DNA from: Eubacteriales bacterium
Lineage (GTDB): Bacteria; Bacillota; Clostridia; Lachnospirales; Lachnospiraceae
Assembly: GCA_030537195.1 (NCBI GenBank)
Contig: JAUNOK010000001.1
Coordinates: forward strand, 1 to 64,000
Length of the DNA stretch: 64,000 nt
Direction: 5' to 3'
Each line of letters opens with the position of its first letter. The first letter of the stretch is position 1. Positions 54,189-63,830 of this stretch are shown piece by piece. Under the pieces are notes generated by a model that did not search any database, had not been told where the DNA came from, and was given only the letters and a program-made list of their open reading frames with translations. Both the position numbers and the translations under genes were made by a program.

Positions 54189-55202
54189 ATGACTGGAAAG
54201 CAGAGTCTGTTATTTGACAAAGATGTATATGTGAGATGTGGTGCGACAGTTGTTGGAAAGAAAGAGTCTGACGGTCCGCTTGGTGAAATGTTTGATGTGG
54301 CGGTAGAGGATGACATGTTTGGTAAGAAAAGCTGGGAAGAGGCGGAAAGCCACATTCAGGAGATGGCGGTTGATAAGCTGCTTATCAAGAGTGGAATGGC
54401 TGTGTCGGATATAGATTACATCTATGCAGGCGACCTTCTAGGACAGCTTATTGCAACATCTTTTGGACTTATGAAATACGAAGTGCCAATGTTTGGACTG
54501 TACGGAGCGTGTTCTACGATGGGTGAAGCATTGTCACTTGGTGCAATGTGTGTTAATGCAGGGTATGCAGAAAATGTGATTGCCCTTGCATCAAGCCACT
54601 TTGCAAGTGCTGAGAAACAGTTCCGTTATCCGCTTGAATATGGAAACCAGAGACCACTTGCATCTACATGGACTGTTACAGGAGCTGGAGCATACATCGT
54701 TGGTGATAAGCCTCTGGACAAGAAAAAATGTGTCCTCATAAAGGGTATTACTACAGGAAAGATAGTTGATTACGGCGTTAAAGATTCTATGAATATGGGA
54801 GCTTGTATGGCTCCAGCGGCAGCAGAGCTTATAGAAGCTAACTTCAAGGACCTTGATGTTGATAAGGAATATTATGACGCAATATTTACAGGGGACTTGG
54901 GGGAGATTGGCAACAGAATATTGTCTGAGCTTCTGAAAGAAAAAGGTATTGATGTTGCAGATAAGCTGTTTGACTGCGGAATGTTGATATACGAGGGAGA
55001 AACTAAGTGCTCAGGAGGAAGCGGCTGTGGCTGCAGTGCAGTTGTTCTTGGAACCTATATTATGGATAAGCTTGTAAGAGGTGAGTATAAAAGAGTTCTG
55101 TTCGTTCCTACAGGGGCATTATTATCTACAGTAAGTTACAATGAAGGAAAAAGTGTGCCGGGCATAGCTCATGGCGTAATTCTTGAAGGAAAGGAGAGTT
55201 AA
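54189..55202 (+). CDS. spoVAD: Stage V sporulation protein AD
   Basis: 337 residues of thiolase-like fold (KQSLLFDKDVYV, DIDYIYAGDLLGQLIATSFG, MFGLYGACSTMGEAL, GSGCGCSAVVLG). SpoVAD binds dipicolinic acid before uptake. GAGGATT precedes the ATG. spoVAE follows 4 bases after the stop. Confidence 0.95.
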   Translation: MTGKQSLLFDKDVYVRCGATVVGKKESDGPLGEMFDVAVEDDMFGKKSWEEAESHIQEMAVDKLLIKSGMAVSDIDYIYAGDLLGQLIATSFGLMKYEVPMFGLYGACSTMGEALSLGAMCVNAGYAENVIALASSHFASAEKQFRYPLEYGNQRPLASTWTVTGAGAYIVGDKPLDKKKCVLIKGITTGKIVDYGVKDSMNMGACMAPAAAELIEANFKDLDVDKEYYDAIFTGDLGEIGNRILSELLKEKGIDVADKLFDCGMLIYEGETKCSGGSGCGCSAVVLGTYIMDKLVRGEYKRVLFVPTGALLSTVSYNEGKSVPGIAHGVILEGKES

Positions 55203-55206
55203 AGCC

Positions 55207-55566
55207 ATGGATTTTGTTAAAGCATTTGTCTGTGGAGGAATAATATGTGTCCTTACACAGATTCTTATGGAGAAGACAAAGCTTATGCCAGGAAGAATAA
55301 TGGTTATTCTTGTAACGACAGGAGTTGTTCTTGGTGCGGTTGGAATATATGAACCATTCGTTAAATTTGCAGGTGCGGGCGCAACAGTTCCACTTACTGG
55401 ATTTGGCAATGTTTTATGGAAGGGCATGAAGAAAGCTATAGATGAGCAGGGGTTTCTTGGATTGTTCACAGGCGGATTTACCTCATGTGCAGTCGGAGTA
55501 TCGGCAGCACTTATATTTGGATTCATAGCATCGCTTATATTTGATCCAAAGATGAAGAAAGAATAG
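55207..55566 (+). CDS. spoVAE: Stage V sporulation protein AE
   Basis: 119 residues, membrane-embedded, three to four helices, with FVKFAGAGATVPLTGFGN, the block also seen in SpoVAC. GGAAAGGAGAG lies upstream; the ATG at 55207 is preferred to an upstream in-frame start at 55183 inside spoVAD. It completes the AA-AB-AC-AD-AE order; spoVAF is not present. Confidence 0.93.
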   Translation: MDFVKAFVCGGIICVLTQILMEKTKLMPGRIMVILVTTGVVLGAVGIYEPFVKFAGAGATVPLTGFGNVLWKGMKKAIDEQGFLGLFTGGFTSCAVGVSAALIFGFIASLIFDPKMKKE

Positions 55567-55584
55567 AGATAAGATTCATAAATA

Positions 55585-55630
55585 AACAGAAGCGGCTGGG
55601 ATTCTAATCTCCCAGTCGCTTCTGTTATAT
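55585..55630. terminator. Bidirectional terminator between spoVAE and the PBP gene
   Basis: AACAGAAGCGGCTGGGA (55585-55601) with TCCCAGTCGCTTCTGTT (55610-55626), 17 bp with one G-U, between convergent genes. Confidence 0.9.
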
Positions 55631-55643
55631 AAATATTTAATTA

Positions 55644-58322
55644 TTAAGGTCTTTTATTCGATGATGTTTCATCTGACTTGGTTGATTCTGATGAAGATGA
55701 AGTCTCTGTGTTATTCTTGGTGCCTGTAGAAACTGTTCCTGAAGGCTTTGTTGATGCACTGTGGATAGTACATAACTTTGATAACTCGGTATCTGTAATT
55801 GAGATATCAGCATCCCATGTCTTGAATTCAGAACCTTCTTTATCATCACCAAGCTTGTCAGCAGATGATTTCTTTCTCATAATCTTAGTTGTAACACTTG
55901 GGCATCCGGAAGTTGCAATATCACCGGATTCGTTACATATTGAAACCTTAACGTGTGTAGTACAGTATTCAGTAGGAACTGTGTCCTCAGTAAAGTATTC
56001 TGTTATTATGCAGTTTCCGTTAGGATCCTGATCACATAAACCTTCAACAGGAAGAAGTCCTGACTTGGAGCATACAGTTGCTTCTACTATACCAGAAGGC
56101 TGTTCGTAGGTTCCGGTTGGAAGATTAAGGTTCTCATGGATAGTCTGCATAATTGAACGCCATATAGTATTGTGATTAACAACATTGCCAAGTGCCTTGG
56201 AATTATCGTCATATCCAACCCAGATAGTTGCTGTGTAGTATGGAGTAAATCCACAGAACCATCTGTCACTGTCGTACTGTGTTGTACCTGTCTTACCTGC
56301 TACAGGCTGGCTTGAGAAGTTAGCTGTACGGGCAGTACCATCTGTAGCAACAGAACGTAAGCCCTGAATGAGAAGCCAGTCAGAATTCTCATTAAGTACC
56401 TTATGTGTTTCTGGCACAGAATTATCAATAATGACATTACCATCTGAATCAAGTACTTTAGTGTAATAAATAGGCTTTGTATAAGTTCCTTTATTAGCTA
56501 TGGCTGCATAAGCGGCACACATATCAATATTGGAAACGCCTCGTGTCATACCACCAAGAGCAAGAGACTGTACAACATCATGTGCACCATTAATAGCATT
56601 CTTAGGAGAAACCAGTGTTGAAATACCGAATTTCTCAAGGTAATTATAACCAACCTGAGGTGTAAGCTTGGTAAGAATTTTAACAGCAGGTACATTCTGG
56701 GAGATTGTAAGCGCTTCTCTTAATGTAAGAAGACCTCTGTATTCACCTTTGGTGAAGTTGGTAACAAGCTTGGCATCAGTACCTGAATAATAATATGGCG
56801 CATCGTCAATAGCTGACGCAAGGGAATATGTTCCAGTATCAAGAGCTGGTCCATATACAGCAAGAGGTTTAATACTTGAACCTGGCTGCCTTGCAATGTC
56901 GTTAGAGGCACGGTTTAAGCTTCGGTTGAGTGTTTTATCACCTCGGCCGCCGACCATTACTTTAACTTCGCCTGTAGCCTGATCCATTATTGTGAATGAA
57001 ATCTGTGGCTGTAATGTAAATGTAAGTGTTTCTGAATAAACTTCACCGCCTTCTTTAAGAAGTGCTTCCTTATATGCTTCGACATAATTTCTTGCAGCAT
57101 CTTCATCAGTCATTGTAAGACTGAAGTTAGTGTCACCAAGTGTTTTGGTGTACCATGTAGCCATGGAATTATGTGAATAATATGAAAATGAACCATCAGT
57201 CTGCTTGATTGTTAAAGCATAGTTGATTGAAAAATGTGTATTATCAGCATAATTGCCTGGGTCATTGATTACATCATCAGCAACTTCCTGCATCATTGTA
57301 TCCTGCGTTGAATAAACCTGAAGTCCACCACGATATATTAAGCTTGTTGCCTGTGATTCAGTATATCCTTTCTGAGTCATAAGATCAGATGTCAGCTGGT
57401 TAATAAGTTCATCAACGAAATACGAATAGGTAGTGGTAGATGTACCAGCAAGTTCAATTCCTTCAAGTCTGGCATATACATCATCGGAAACTGCTTCATC
57501 GTATTCTTCTTCTGATATATATCCCTGTTCTTTCATATTGAGAAGAACCTGGCTCTGTCTGTCTCTGTTTCTGTCTGCATGTCTTATAGGATTAAGACCG
57601 GTAGGACTTTTAGTGATGGATGCAATTACGGCACATTCGCTGATTGAAAGTTCTGAGACATCTTTGTTAAAATATCCTCTTGCAGCGGCCTGAACACCGT
57701 AATAGCCGTTACCTAAGTTGATAGTATTAAGATAGTTCTCAAGGATAGCATCTTTAGACATTACAGTTTCAAGTTTTACTGCAAGATACTGTTCCTGAAC
57801 CTTTCTTTTAATCTTTTCTATCTGTGATTCGTTATAGGCGTTAAATACGTTATTCTTAAGAAGCTGCTGTGTTATTGTACTTGCTCCCTGAGACATTTCT
57901 CCAGATGAGATTGCAATTGAGGCAGCTCGTAAGATTCCTCGCATATCAATACCATTATGTTCATAAAAACGTTCATCTTCAATAGCTATAAATGCATGCT
58001 GAAGGTCTTTAGGAATCTGGTCAATGGTAACATATGTCCTGTTGGCTCCGGCGGAAGAAAGAGACTGTATTTCATTCTCATCCGCGTCATATATCCTGGT
58101 AGCAAAGCCCTCAGGAGAAACATTGATTGATGCTATATCAGGTGCATTCTCTATAATTCCCTGAAAAGAGCCAAATACAAGGCATGAGCCAGCTACAACT
58201 ATAGCTATAGCCCCGACTAAAGCCAGTTTTATGAAAAATATACCTAATTTGGTGCCCAGCTTGGTAGTAGCTGAATTAAGCAGCTTTTTCTTTTGTTTTA
58301 TGCCTTTACCACCATAATTCAT
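55644..58322 (-). CDS. Class A penicillin-binding protein (PBP1A-like)
   Basis: 892 residues, AAGGAGG before the minus-strand ATG. A helix (~27-51) precedes the GT51 transglycosylase (IAIEDERFYEHNG with Glu115, STITQQLLKN) and the transpeptidase (RQPGSSIKP ~484, TISQNVPAVK, VAGKTGTTQYD ~670). It polymerises and crosslinks peptidoglycan. A Ser/Thr-rich extension (~60 residues) forms the C terminus. Monocistronic. Confidence 0.95.
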   Translation of the reverse strand: MNYGGKGIKQKKKLLNSATTKLGTKLGIFFIKLALVGAIAIVVAGSCLVFGSFQGIIENAPDIASINVSPEGFATRIYDADENEIQSLSSAGANRTYVTIDQIPKDLQHAFIAIEDERFYEHNGIDMRGILRAASIAISSGEMSQGASTITQQLLKNNVFNAYNESQIEKIKRKVQEQYLAVKLETVMSKDAILENYLNTINLGNGYYGVQAAARGYFNKDVSELSISECAVIASITKSPTGLNPIRHADRNRDRQSQVLLNMKEQGYISEEEYDEAVSDDVYARLEGIELAGTSTTTYSYFVDELINQLTSDLMTQKGYTESQATSLIYRGGLQVYSTQDTMMQEVADDVINDPGNYADNTHFSINYALTIKQTDGSFSYYSHNSMATWYTKTLGDTNFSLTMTDEDAARNYVEAYKEALLKEGGEVYSETLTFTLQPQISFTIMDQATGEVKVMVGGRGDKTLNRSLNRASNDIARQPGSSIKPLAVYGPALDTGTYSLASAIDDAPYYYSGTDAKLVTNFTKGEYRGLLTLREALTISQNVPAVKILTKLTPQVGYNYLEKFGISTLVSPKNAINGAHDVVQSLALGGMTRGVSNIDMCAAYAAIANKGTYTKPIYYTKVLDSDGNVIIDNSVPETHKVLNENSDWLLIQGLRSVATDGTARTANFSSQPVAGKTGTTQYDSDRWFCGFTPYYTATIWVGYDDNSKALGNVVNHNTIWRSIMQTIHENLNLPTGTYEQPSGIVEATVCSKSGLLPVEGLCDQDPNGNCIITEYFTEDTVPTEYCTTHVKVSICNESGDIATSGCPSVTTKIMRKKSSADKLGDDKEGSEFKTWDADISITDTELSKLCTIHSASTKPSGTVSTGTKNNTETSSSSESTKSDETSSNKRP

Positions 58323-58350
58323 ATATTGTCCTCCTTAATAAAGTCATGAT

Positions 58351-58379
58351 ATTATAACATAAAAAGATATGACAGGCAA
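58351..58379 (-). promoter_or_regulatory. Promoter of the PBP gene
   Basis: On the minus strand TTGCCT, 17-bp spacer, TATAAT with TGT before the -10 (extended -10). It overlaps the yigZ promoter on the other strand. Confidence 0.6.
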
Positions 58380-58397
58380 TCAATAAGGCTGTATAAT
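58369..58397 (+). promoter_or_regulatory. Promoter of the YigZ-family gene
   Basis: ATGACA (58369-58374), 17-bp spacer, TATAAT (58392-58397), 34 bases before the start codon. Confidence 0.7.
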
Positions 58398-58430
58398 AAC
58401 TAACATACATATATAAGAAGGAATCGGATA

Positions 58431-59069
58431 ATGAAGAAGATAATATCAGGTGGAACAGGTGAATATACAGATAAGAAATCAAGATTCATAGCTAACATTT
58501 ATCATATAGAAGATGAAGATATGGCAATGAAGATAATAGAACAGTTAAGAAAGAAATACTGGGATGCAAGACATAACTGCTATGCATATGTTCTTGGAGA
58601 TAAAAGTGAGATACAGCGATTTTCAGATGATGGAGAGCCATCAGGCACAGCAGGCAAGCCTATACTTGAGGTACTTACCGGTAATGAATGTGGCAACTGT
58701 CTGTGTGTAGTGACAAGATATTTCGGTGGAGTGCTGCTTGGAACAGGGGGACTGATACGGGCATATACCAATGCTGCAAAAGAGGCGCTTGAAGCATGTA
58801 AAACAGGAGAGCTTACTGAAGGCGTGCATGCATATCTTGATGTCGATTATAACTATGTAGGTAAAGTGCAGTATCTGTGCGCACAGAATAATATTACAAT
58901 AGTTAATACTGAATATGCTGATGGCGTGACATTTGAACTTATGATGGAGAATACTGACAGGAATATTCTTGAGAAGAATATGACAGAAGCATCTTCTGGA
59001 AAGATAAGCTTAAGAGATGCAGAGAATATGCAGATGTACAGGGATGATGCAGGGAAATTGTGTATATAA
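58431..59069 (+). CDS. YigZ/IMPACT-family protein
   Basis: 212 residues: KKSRFIANIYHIEDEDMAMKIIEQ, DARHNCYAYVLG, SDDGEPSGTAGKPILEVL and VVTRYFGGVLLGTGGLIRAY are the family blocks; the C-terminal DUF1949-like domain follows. Relatives of IMPACT/YvyE; the molecular role is poorly known, possibly translation-associated. AGAAGGAA lies before the ATG. Confidence 0.92.
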   Translation: MKKIISGGTGEYTDKKSRFIANIYHIEDEDMAMKIIEQLRKKYWDARHNCYAYVLGDKSEIQRFSDDGEPSGTAGKPILEVLTGNECGNCLCVVTRYFGGVLLGTGGLIRAYTNAAKEALEACKTGELTEGVHAYLDVDYNYVGKVQYLCAQNNITIVNTEYADGVTFELMMENTDRNILEKNMTEASSGKISLRDAENMQMYRDDAGKLCI

Positions 59070-59462
59070 TGCATAAATTATGAATAAATCATTAACAATG
59101 GTAAAAAATAACAATAACATGGTCGGATTTTGCTAAAATGAGTAATAAATATGTAAAAGTGATATAAAAACTTATAAAAATCCAAATGGTGATAGTGCAT
59201 TTTTTACATAAAATCATGAAGATTATATGAAGAAAAACTATTCTTACGAAATGATTTTTGATAAAAAGTTCAAAAAAATGAAAAAATTATGAATACGGGA
59301 AACCGCATAAATACTGGGTTTTCACAGAAAAAGCAAAAAAAATACAATAATTGTTAAAATTAGCCTTGTTAAAATAGTACAAAAATGCTAATATATCAAT
59401 GTCTAAAAAACGAAACGGGGTGAGAATCCCCGCGAACCAAATTAAGGAGGGTTTTAAGGTTT
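59070..59462. other. AT-rich intergenic stretch before the sugar ABC operon
   Basis: 393 bases with no gene seen. The first ~290 bases are very AT-rich without clear structure. It then holds the promoter at 59366-59394, a small G/C hairpin at 59416-59432 and the ribosome site. Confidence 0.8.
59366..59394 (+). promoter_or_regulatory. Promoter of the sugar ABC operon
   Basis: TTGTTA (59366-59371), 17-bp spacer, TAATAT (59389-59394). The leader would be ~60 nt, containing a CGGGG/CCCCG hairpin (59416-59432) before AAGGAGG at 59444-59450. Confidence 0.65.
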
Positions 59463-61106
59463 ATGAAAAAGACATTAAAGAAGTTTGCTGCAGTAGGTTT
59501 ATCACTTACTTCAGTTATGGGCCTCGTAGCTTGTGGCTCTAACAGCGGCAATCAGGACACAACAAAAGCAACAGTTGATTGGGCTAACGTACAGAAGCCA
59601 GAGCAGTTCACAGTTATGGTTGATGGTACAGTAGTTAAGGAAACTAACGGTGCTCAGCAGTTCTATGATTATCTTGGCGAGCTTACAGGCCTTGATATTA
59701 AGTGGATCCGTCCAGAACATTCTAGCTACTATGATTCAGTTAAGAATGCATTCGCTTCTGGCGATATCCCTGATGTAGTTCTTCTTAGCTCAGATTACCT
59801 TGCTAACTTCGCAGCTAATGGATATCTTTGGGATATGACAGATGCTTGGAATCAGTCAGCAACTAAGAACTCAGGAAGACTTATCGATCAGGCTGAGATC
59901 ATCGAGTCAGGAAATATGGTAGCTGGTCCAGATGGAGAGAAGGCTCTTTACGGATTCTCACCAGCCCGTGGTAACGGATGCTGTACATACATTAAGTCTT
60001 CAGCTTTAACAGCTGCTGGATACAATGCTGATGAAGTTGCATCTAAGACTCTTACATTCGATGAGTACTACAAGATGCTTAAGGATATCAAGGCTAATTC
60101 AGCTAACCAGAACTTCGTTATTTCTTGTTCAGGTCTTATCGCTGGTGGTAATACAGGTACTCCAGAAGCACCATATACTAACTACCTTCCAGAATTCTAC
60201 CAGAACGCTAACTTCACATTCTACTATGATGAAGCAGCTAAGGAATACAAGGATGGATTTGCTCAGCAGGATATGAAGGATGCTCTTGCAAGACTTAAGA
60301 CAGCTGTTGATGATGGTATCCTTGATAAGGCTTCACAGAACCAGACAACATCTAACGCTCGTGATAAGTGGAATTCTAAGGATGCTTCTACAGCTTCTTC
60401 AGTATTCACATACTGGGCTGGTACATGGGCTTATACACTTCAGAACTCTATCGCTGATAAGACTGATAAGATAATCGCTATCAAGCCTATTAAGGAACTT
60501 GGTGCATACAAGGAGCGTCTTGCTACTGCTTGGTGTATTACATACAAGGCATATGAGAATGGTAAGGCTGAAGGAATCTTCAAGTATTTCATCGATACTA
60601 TGCTTGATGGTGGAGATATCCAGATTGCATGGCAGTATGGTGCTAAGGGAACTCACTGGGATGATAAGGCTGAGACAGTAACAGTTTACAATTCAAAGGG
60701 TGAAGTTGATGAGAAGAAGACTAAGACATACGAAGAAGGCGTATTCCACTTCCTTACAACACCTGAAGATAATACAAAGCTTATGTCTAAGAACCACATT
60801 GATAAGAGCTTAGCTATCGCTACATTTGGTGATAACACAGATCCAGGTAACAAGAGTGTTGACCCACTTATCACAGAGAACTATGCAATGTTCAATGCTA
60901 ACAGCAAGCTTGAAACTCCACTTTGGAACACAGAAGTACTTAGCAACAATATCTCTGATATCAATACTAAGAGACTTGAAGTTGTTTCACAGGTAGTTCT
61001 TGGTGAGAAGTCTTATGATGAAGCTATGGCTGATTACAAGAAGCAGGTTGGTGCTAAGTGTGATGCAGTAGTTGAGTCATTAAACGAAACACTTAATAAG
61101 AAGTAA
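59463..61106 (+). CDS. Extracellular solute-binding lipoprotein of a sugar ABC importer
   Basis: 547 residues. Signal peptide ends LVAC (Cys24), a lipoprotein site. The mature protein has the large family 1 (LipO/YtcQ-type) pattern: FTVMVDGTVVKETNG, IPDVVLLSSDYLANFAANGYLWDMTD, DEYYKMLKDIKANS and GAYKERLATAWCITYKAYENGKAEG. It captures an oligosaccharide for the two permeases downstream. Codon bias is extreme, implying very high expression. No ATPase gene is in the window; such importers usually share one. Confidence 0.93.
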   Translation: MKKTLKKFAAVGLSLTSVMGLVACGSNSGNQDTTKATVDWANVQKPEQFTVMVDGTVVKETNGAQQFYDYLGELTGLDIKWIRPEHSSYYDSVKNAFASGDIPDVVLLSSDYLANFAANGYLWDMTDAWNQSATKNSGRLIDQAEIIESGNMVAGPDGEKALYGFSPARGNGCCTYIKSSALTAAGYNADEVASKTLTFDEYYKMLKDIKANSANQNFVISCSGLIAGGNTGTPEAPYTNYLPEFYQNANFTFYYDEAAKEYKDGFAQQDMKDALARLKTAVDDGILDKASQNQTTSNARDKWNSKDASTASSVFTYWAGTWAYTLQNSIADKTDKIIAIKPIKELGAYKERLATAWCITYKAYENGKAEGIFKYFIDTMLDGGDIQIAWQYGAKGTHWDDKAETVTVYNSKGEVDEKKTKTYEEGVFHFLTTPEDNTKLMSKNHIDKSLAIATFGDNTDPGNKSVDPLITENYAMFNANSKLETPLWNTEVLSNNISDINTKRLEVVSQVVLGEKSYDEAMADYKKQVGAKCDAVVESLNETLNKK

Positions 61107-61154
61107 TTTAGACAATAATAATTATTAGATGTCTCGTACATCTGATGTCAGTAT

Positions 61155-61180
61155 GGCGGCGCAGAGAAATCCGCGCCGCT
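61155..61180 (+). terminator. G/C hairpin between binding protein and permease genes
   Basis: GGCGGCGC (61155-61162) pairs with GCGCCGCT (61173-61180) and no T-run follows. It may be a leaky terminator or an mRNA-stabilising hairpin that raises binding-protein level over permease level. Confidence 0.55.
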
Positions 61181-61256
61181 TGTATTGACAAAAAGGATTT
61201 GCTTATGAAATTTATTTAATAGGCATACGATAATAATTAGGAAAGAAGGTAAAAAA

Positions 61257-62753
61257 ATGCAGTGTCCATCTTGTAACACAGAGCTTCCTAAGAAAGCTAA
61301 AATATGCCCTAAGTGCGGTACAGCAGTAGGAAAGCCAAAAGGAAATATCAAATTGATGGCCATCATCGGACTTATTATCATGCTCATTGCCAGTCTTTTA
61401 CCTCTTGTTCAGTCAGGAGAGAAGATTAAAGAAGGCGTATATCCTACAGCATATGCTTTCAGTTACATGAATATCAGTATGCCAGTATTATGGTATTTAT
61501 TCATCGCATGTATCGTTGTTGGTATCATTCTTATTGTAGCCAGAAAAGAGTTCTTTTCTATCATTACTACAGTAATCGCAGCTGTTCTTACAGTTGTTTC
61601 TGTATTTGCAGTTCAGTTTACACTTGTTAATGGTAAGGTAGCAGGTGGTGGACTTAAGTATGTTAATGTTAACCTTACAGATATTCTTAGCAATGGATAT
61701 AATGGTAACACATATCACATAGGTTGTGGTTTCATTGTACTTGCAATTGGTATTATTATAGCAGTTGCAGGATGCTTTATTGATATTGTTAAGCCTTTCA
61801 AGAAAGATCTTCATGTTGATGCAAAGTATCTTTCTAACTCATTAAATCAGAGCCTCACAAGTAAGATGTTCTACTACAGAGGTTTCTACCTTATGTTTGT
61901 GCCAGTTTTCGTTATGATTTTATTATTCAACTACTGGCCAATGCTCGGTGTTCGTTTCGCGTTCACAAAATATGTTATTGCTAATCCATATTATATCGGT
62001 CTGTATCATTTCCAGACAATGTTTACTAACGATATTTATTTCTGGCAGGCATTTAGAAACACATTAATTTTGTCATTAATTAAGTTGTTCTTAAATACAG
62101 GCGCAGCTGTTATTATCTCACTTCTTCTGAATGAGATTACTAACATGATTTTCAAGAAGACAGTTCAGACAATTATCTATCTTCCTCACTTCATGTCATG
62201 GGTAGTTGTTGCTTCAGTATTTAAGATGTTACTGGCTCCTTATGATTCAGCTCCAGTCAACTCAATTCTTATAAATATGGGTGCTATAAGCAGTCCTATT
62301 GATTTCATGAACAGTACAACTTACTGGCGTGGAACATTCTACATCATGAATGTTTGGAAGGATACAGGATGGGGAACAATCCTCTTCTTAGCTACATTAT
62401 CAGGTATCAGCCCAGACCTTTATGAAGCAGCACAGATTGATGGTGCTAACAGATTCAAGAGACTGATATATATTACATTACCAGCTCTTGCTAATACAAT
62501 TATTACAGTATTCATTCTTAACCTTGCTAAGGTTATGAACCTTTTCGAATCTGTATTCGTATTACAGTCACCTATTACATATGCTAAGTCACAGGTTTTA
62601 CAGACATATGTATATACTAAGACATTTGGTGGTGGTAACTCAGATTATGGTTATACAACTGCCGTAGGTTTATTTAAGTCTTTCGTTGGTATGATCTTAG
62701 TTCTCGGTTGTAACTGGGCAAGTAAGAAAGTACGTGGACGAGGAATTGTATAG
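61257..62753 (+). CDS. Sugar ABC permease (LplB/YtcP-type) with N-terminal zinc ribbon and extra helices
   Basis: 498 residues against ~300 for a usual LplB. It begins with a zinc ribbon (Cys3, Cys6, Cys17, Cys20), then about four helices (~33-180) not found in standard permeases. The permease itself (~205-498) has FYLMFVPVFVMILLFNYWPM, YLPHFMSWVV and the ABC ATPase-coupling EAA loop EAAQIDGANRFKRLIYITLP. The N-terminal addition may sense metal or regulate transport. AGAAAGAAGG precedes the ATG. The second permease follows 13 bases after the stop. Confidence 0.9.
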   Translation: MQCPSCNTELPKKAKICPKCGTAVGKPKGNIKLMAIIGLIIMLIASLLPLVQSGEKIKEGVYPTAYAFSYMNISMPVLWYLFIACIVVGIILIVARKEFFSIITTVIAAVLTVVSVFAVQFTLVNGKVAGGGLKYVNVNLTDILSNGYNGNTYHIGCGFIVLAIGIIIAVAGCFIDIVKPFKKDLHVDAKYLSNSLNQSLTSKMFYYRGFYLMFVPVFVMILLFNYWPMLGVRFAFTKYVIANPYYIGLYHFQTMFTNDIYFWQAFRNTLILSLIKLFLNTGAAVIISLLLNEITNMIFKKTVQTIIYLPHFMSWVVVASVFKMLLAPYDSAPVNSILINMGAISSPIDFMNSTTYWRGTFYIMNVWKDTGWGTILFLATLSGISPDLYEAAQIDGANRFKRLIYITLPALANTIITVFILNLAKVMNLFESVFVLQSPITYAKSQVLQTYVYTKTFGGGNSDYGYTTAVGLFKSFVGMILVLGCNWASKKVRGRGIV

Positions 62754-62766
62754 GAGGGAATAGATA

Positions 62767-63633
62767 ATGAGTGATAATCAGACACTAGTTTATAAAAAGA
62801 AAAAGAAAAAATTCAAAGTATTCCCAATTGTTAATGCAATTTTATTCATTATCATTGCATGCGCAATTATGATTCCTATTTACAGAGTAATTATTAGTTC
62901 AATTGATGCTTATTCATCATATGGATTCACATGGCTTCCTCAGAAGTTCTCTTGGGGTGGTTACCGTGCTATTGTAACTAGATCAAACCTTTATCGTCCA
63001 TTCTTAATCTCAGTTGTTACAACTATTATAGGTACATTCGTTGGACTTTTAGTTGTTACACTTGGTGGTTATGTATTAATCCAGTGGGAGATGCCAGGAA
63101 GAAACTTCTTCGCTTATATGCTTCTCTTCACAATGATTTTCGATGGTGGTATGATTCCTAAGTTCCTTGTTATCAAGCAGTTAGGATTAATTAATACTTT
63201 GTGGGCAGTTATTCTGCCAATGGCTATTAACGTATATAACTTAGTACTTATGAGGAACTTCTTCGAGGGTATTCCTGAATCACTTTTCGAAGCAGCTCAG
63301 ATTGATGGATGCTCACCAATGGGTATCTTCTTCAAGATTGTACTTCCTCTTTCAAAGGCAGCTCTTGCATCAATTGGTTTGATGTTCGCAGTAAGCTTCT
63401 GGAATGATTATACAAACTTCAAGTTATATATTAATAAGAATAGTCTCTACAACTTCCAGATTCAGTTAAGAAGTATGGTTGTTGATAGTGATATTCCTAA
63501 TGATGGTGCTGTTAACCCAACAACAATTTCTAATGCAGCAACTATCGTAGCTATCCTTCCTTTCATGATCATCTACCCATTCTGTCAGAAGTACTTCGTA
63601 CAGGGTGTTAACGTAGGTGCCGTTAAGGAGTAA
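62767..63633 (+). CDS. Sugar ABC permease (LplC/YtcP-type)
   Basis: 288 residues, six helices. The EAA loop is EAAQIDGCSPMGIFFKIVLP. VIISSIDAYSSYGFTWLP and a C terminus ending QKYFVQGVNVGAVKE are typical of the carbohydrate uptake family CUT1. It pairs with the 61257 permease. Length is normal, with no zinc ribbon. GGAGGGAATAG precedes the ATG. Confidence 0.94.
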   Translation: MSDNQTLVYKKKKKKFKVFPIVNAILFIIIACAIMIPIYRVIISSIDAYSSYGFTWLPQKFSWGGYRAIVTRSNLYRPFLISVVTTIIGTFVGLLVVTLGGYVLIQWEMPGRNFFAYMLLFTMIFDGGMIPKFLVIKQLGLINTLWAVILPMAINVYNLVLMRNFFEGIPESLFEAAQIDGCSPMGIFFKIVLPLSKAALASIGLMFAVSFWNDYTNFKLYINKNSLYNFQIQLRSMVVDSDIPNDGAVNPTTISNAATIVAILPFMIIYPFCQKYFVQGVNVGAVKE

Positions 63634-63655
63634 TGTTAATATTTTGAATTTATTT

Positions 63656-63685
63656 AAGGCGAGTCCATGTGGACTCGCCTTTTTG
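63656..63685 (+). terminator. Terminator of the sugar ABC operon
   Basis: AAGGCGAGTCC (63656-63666) with GGACTCGCCTT (63671-63681), tetraloop ATGT, then TTTT. Confidence 0.94.
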
Positions 63686-63830
63686 CGCGAGTAGCGATGA
63701 GAATATACAATCAAATGCATCAGTCATGAGCAATAAAACTGTATTTTTATTCGGTATTACCAGTCAAATAGTGGAACAATACTGTTTAACATGTTACAAT
63801 AAAACAAATATTGGTTAGGAGGGAAAAAGC

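Noticed and set aside
59416-59432. GGGG-TGAGAAT-CCCC element as a cobalamin riboswitch
   Set aside because: The string resembles a short part of cobalamin riboswitches, but the rest of the structure is missing and the gene is a sugar-binding lipoprotein.
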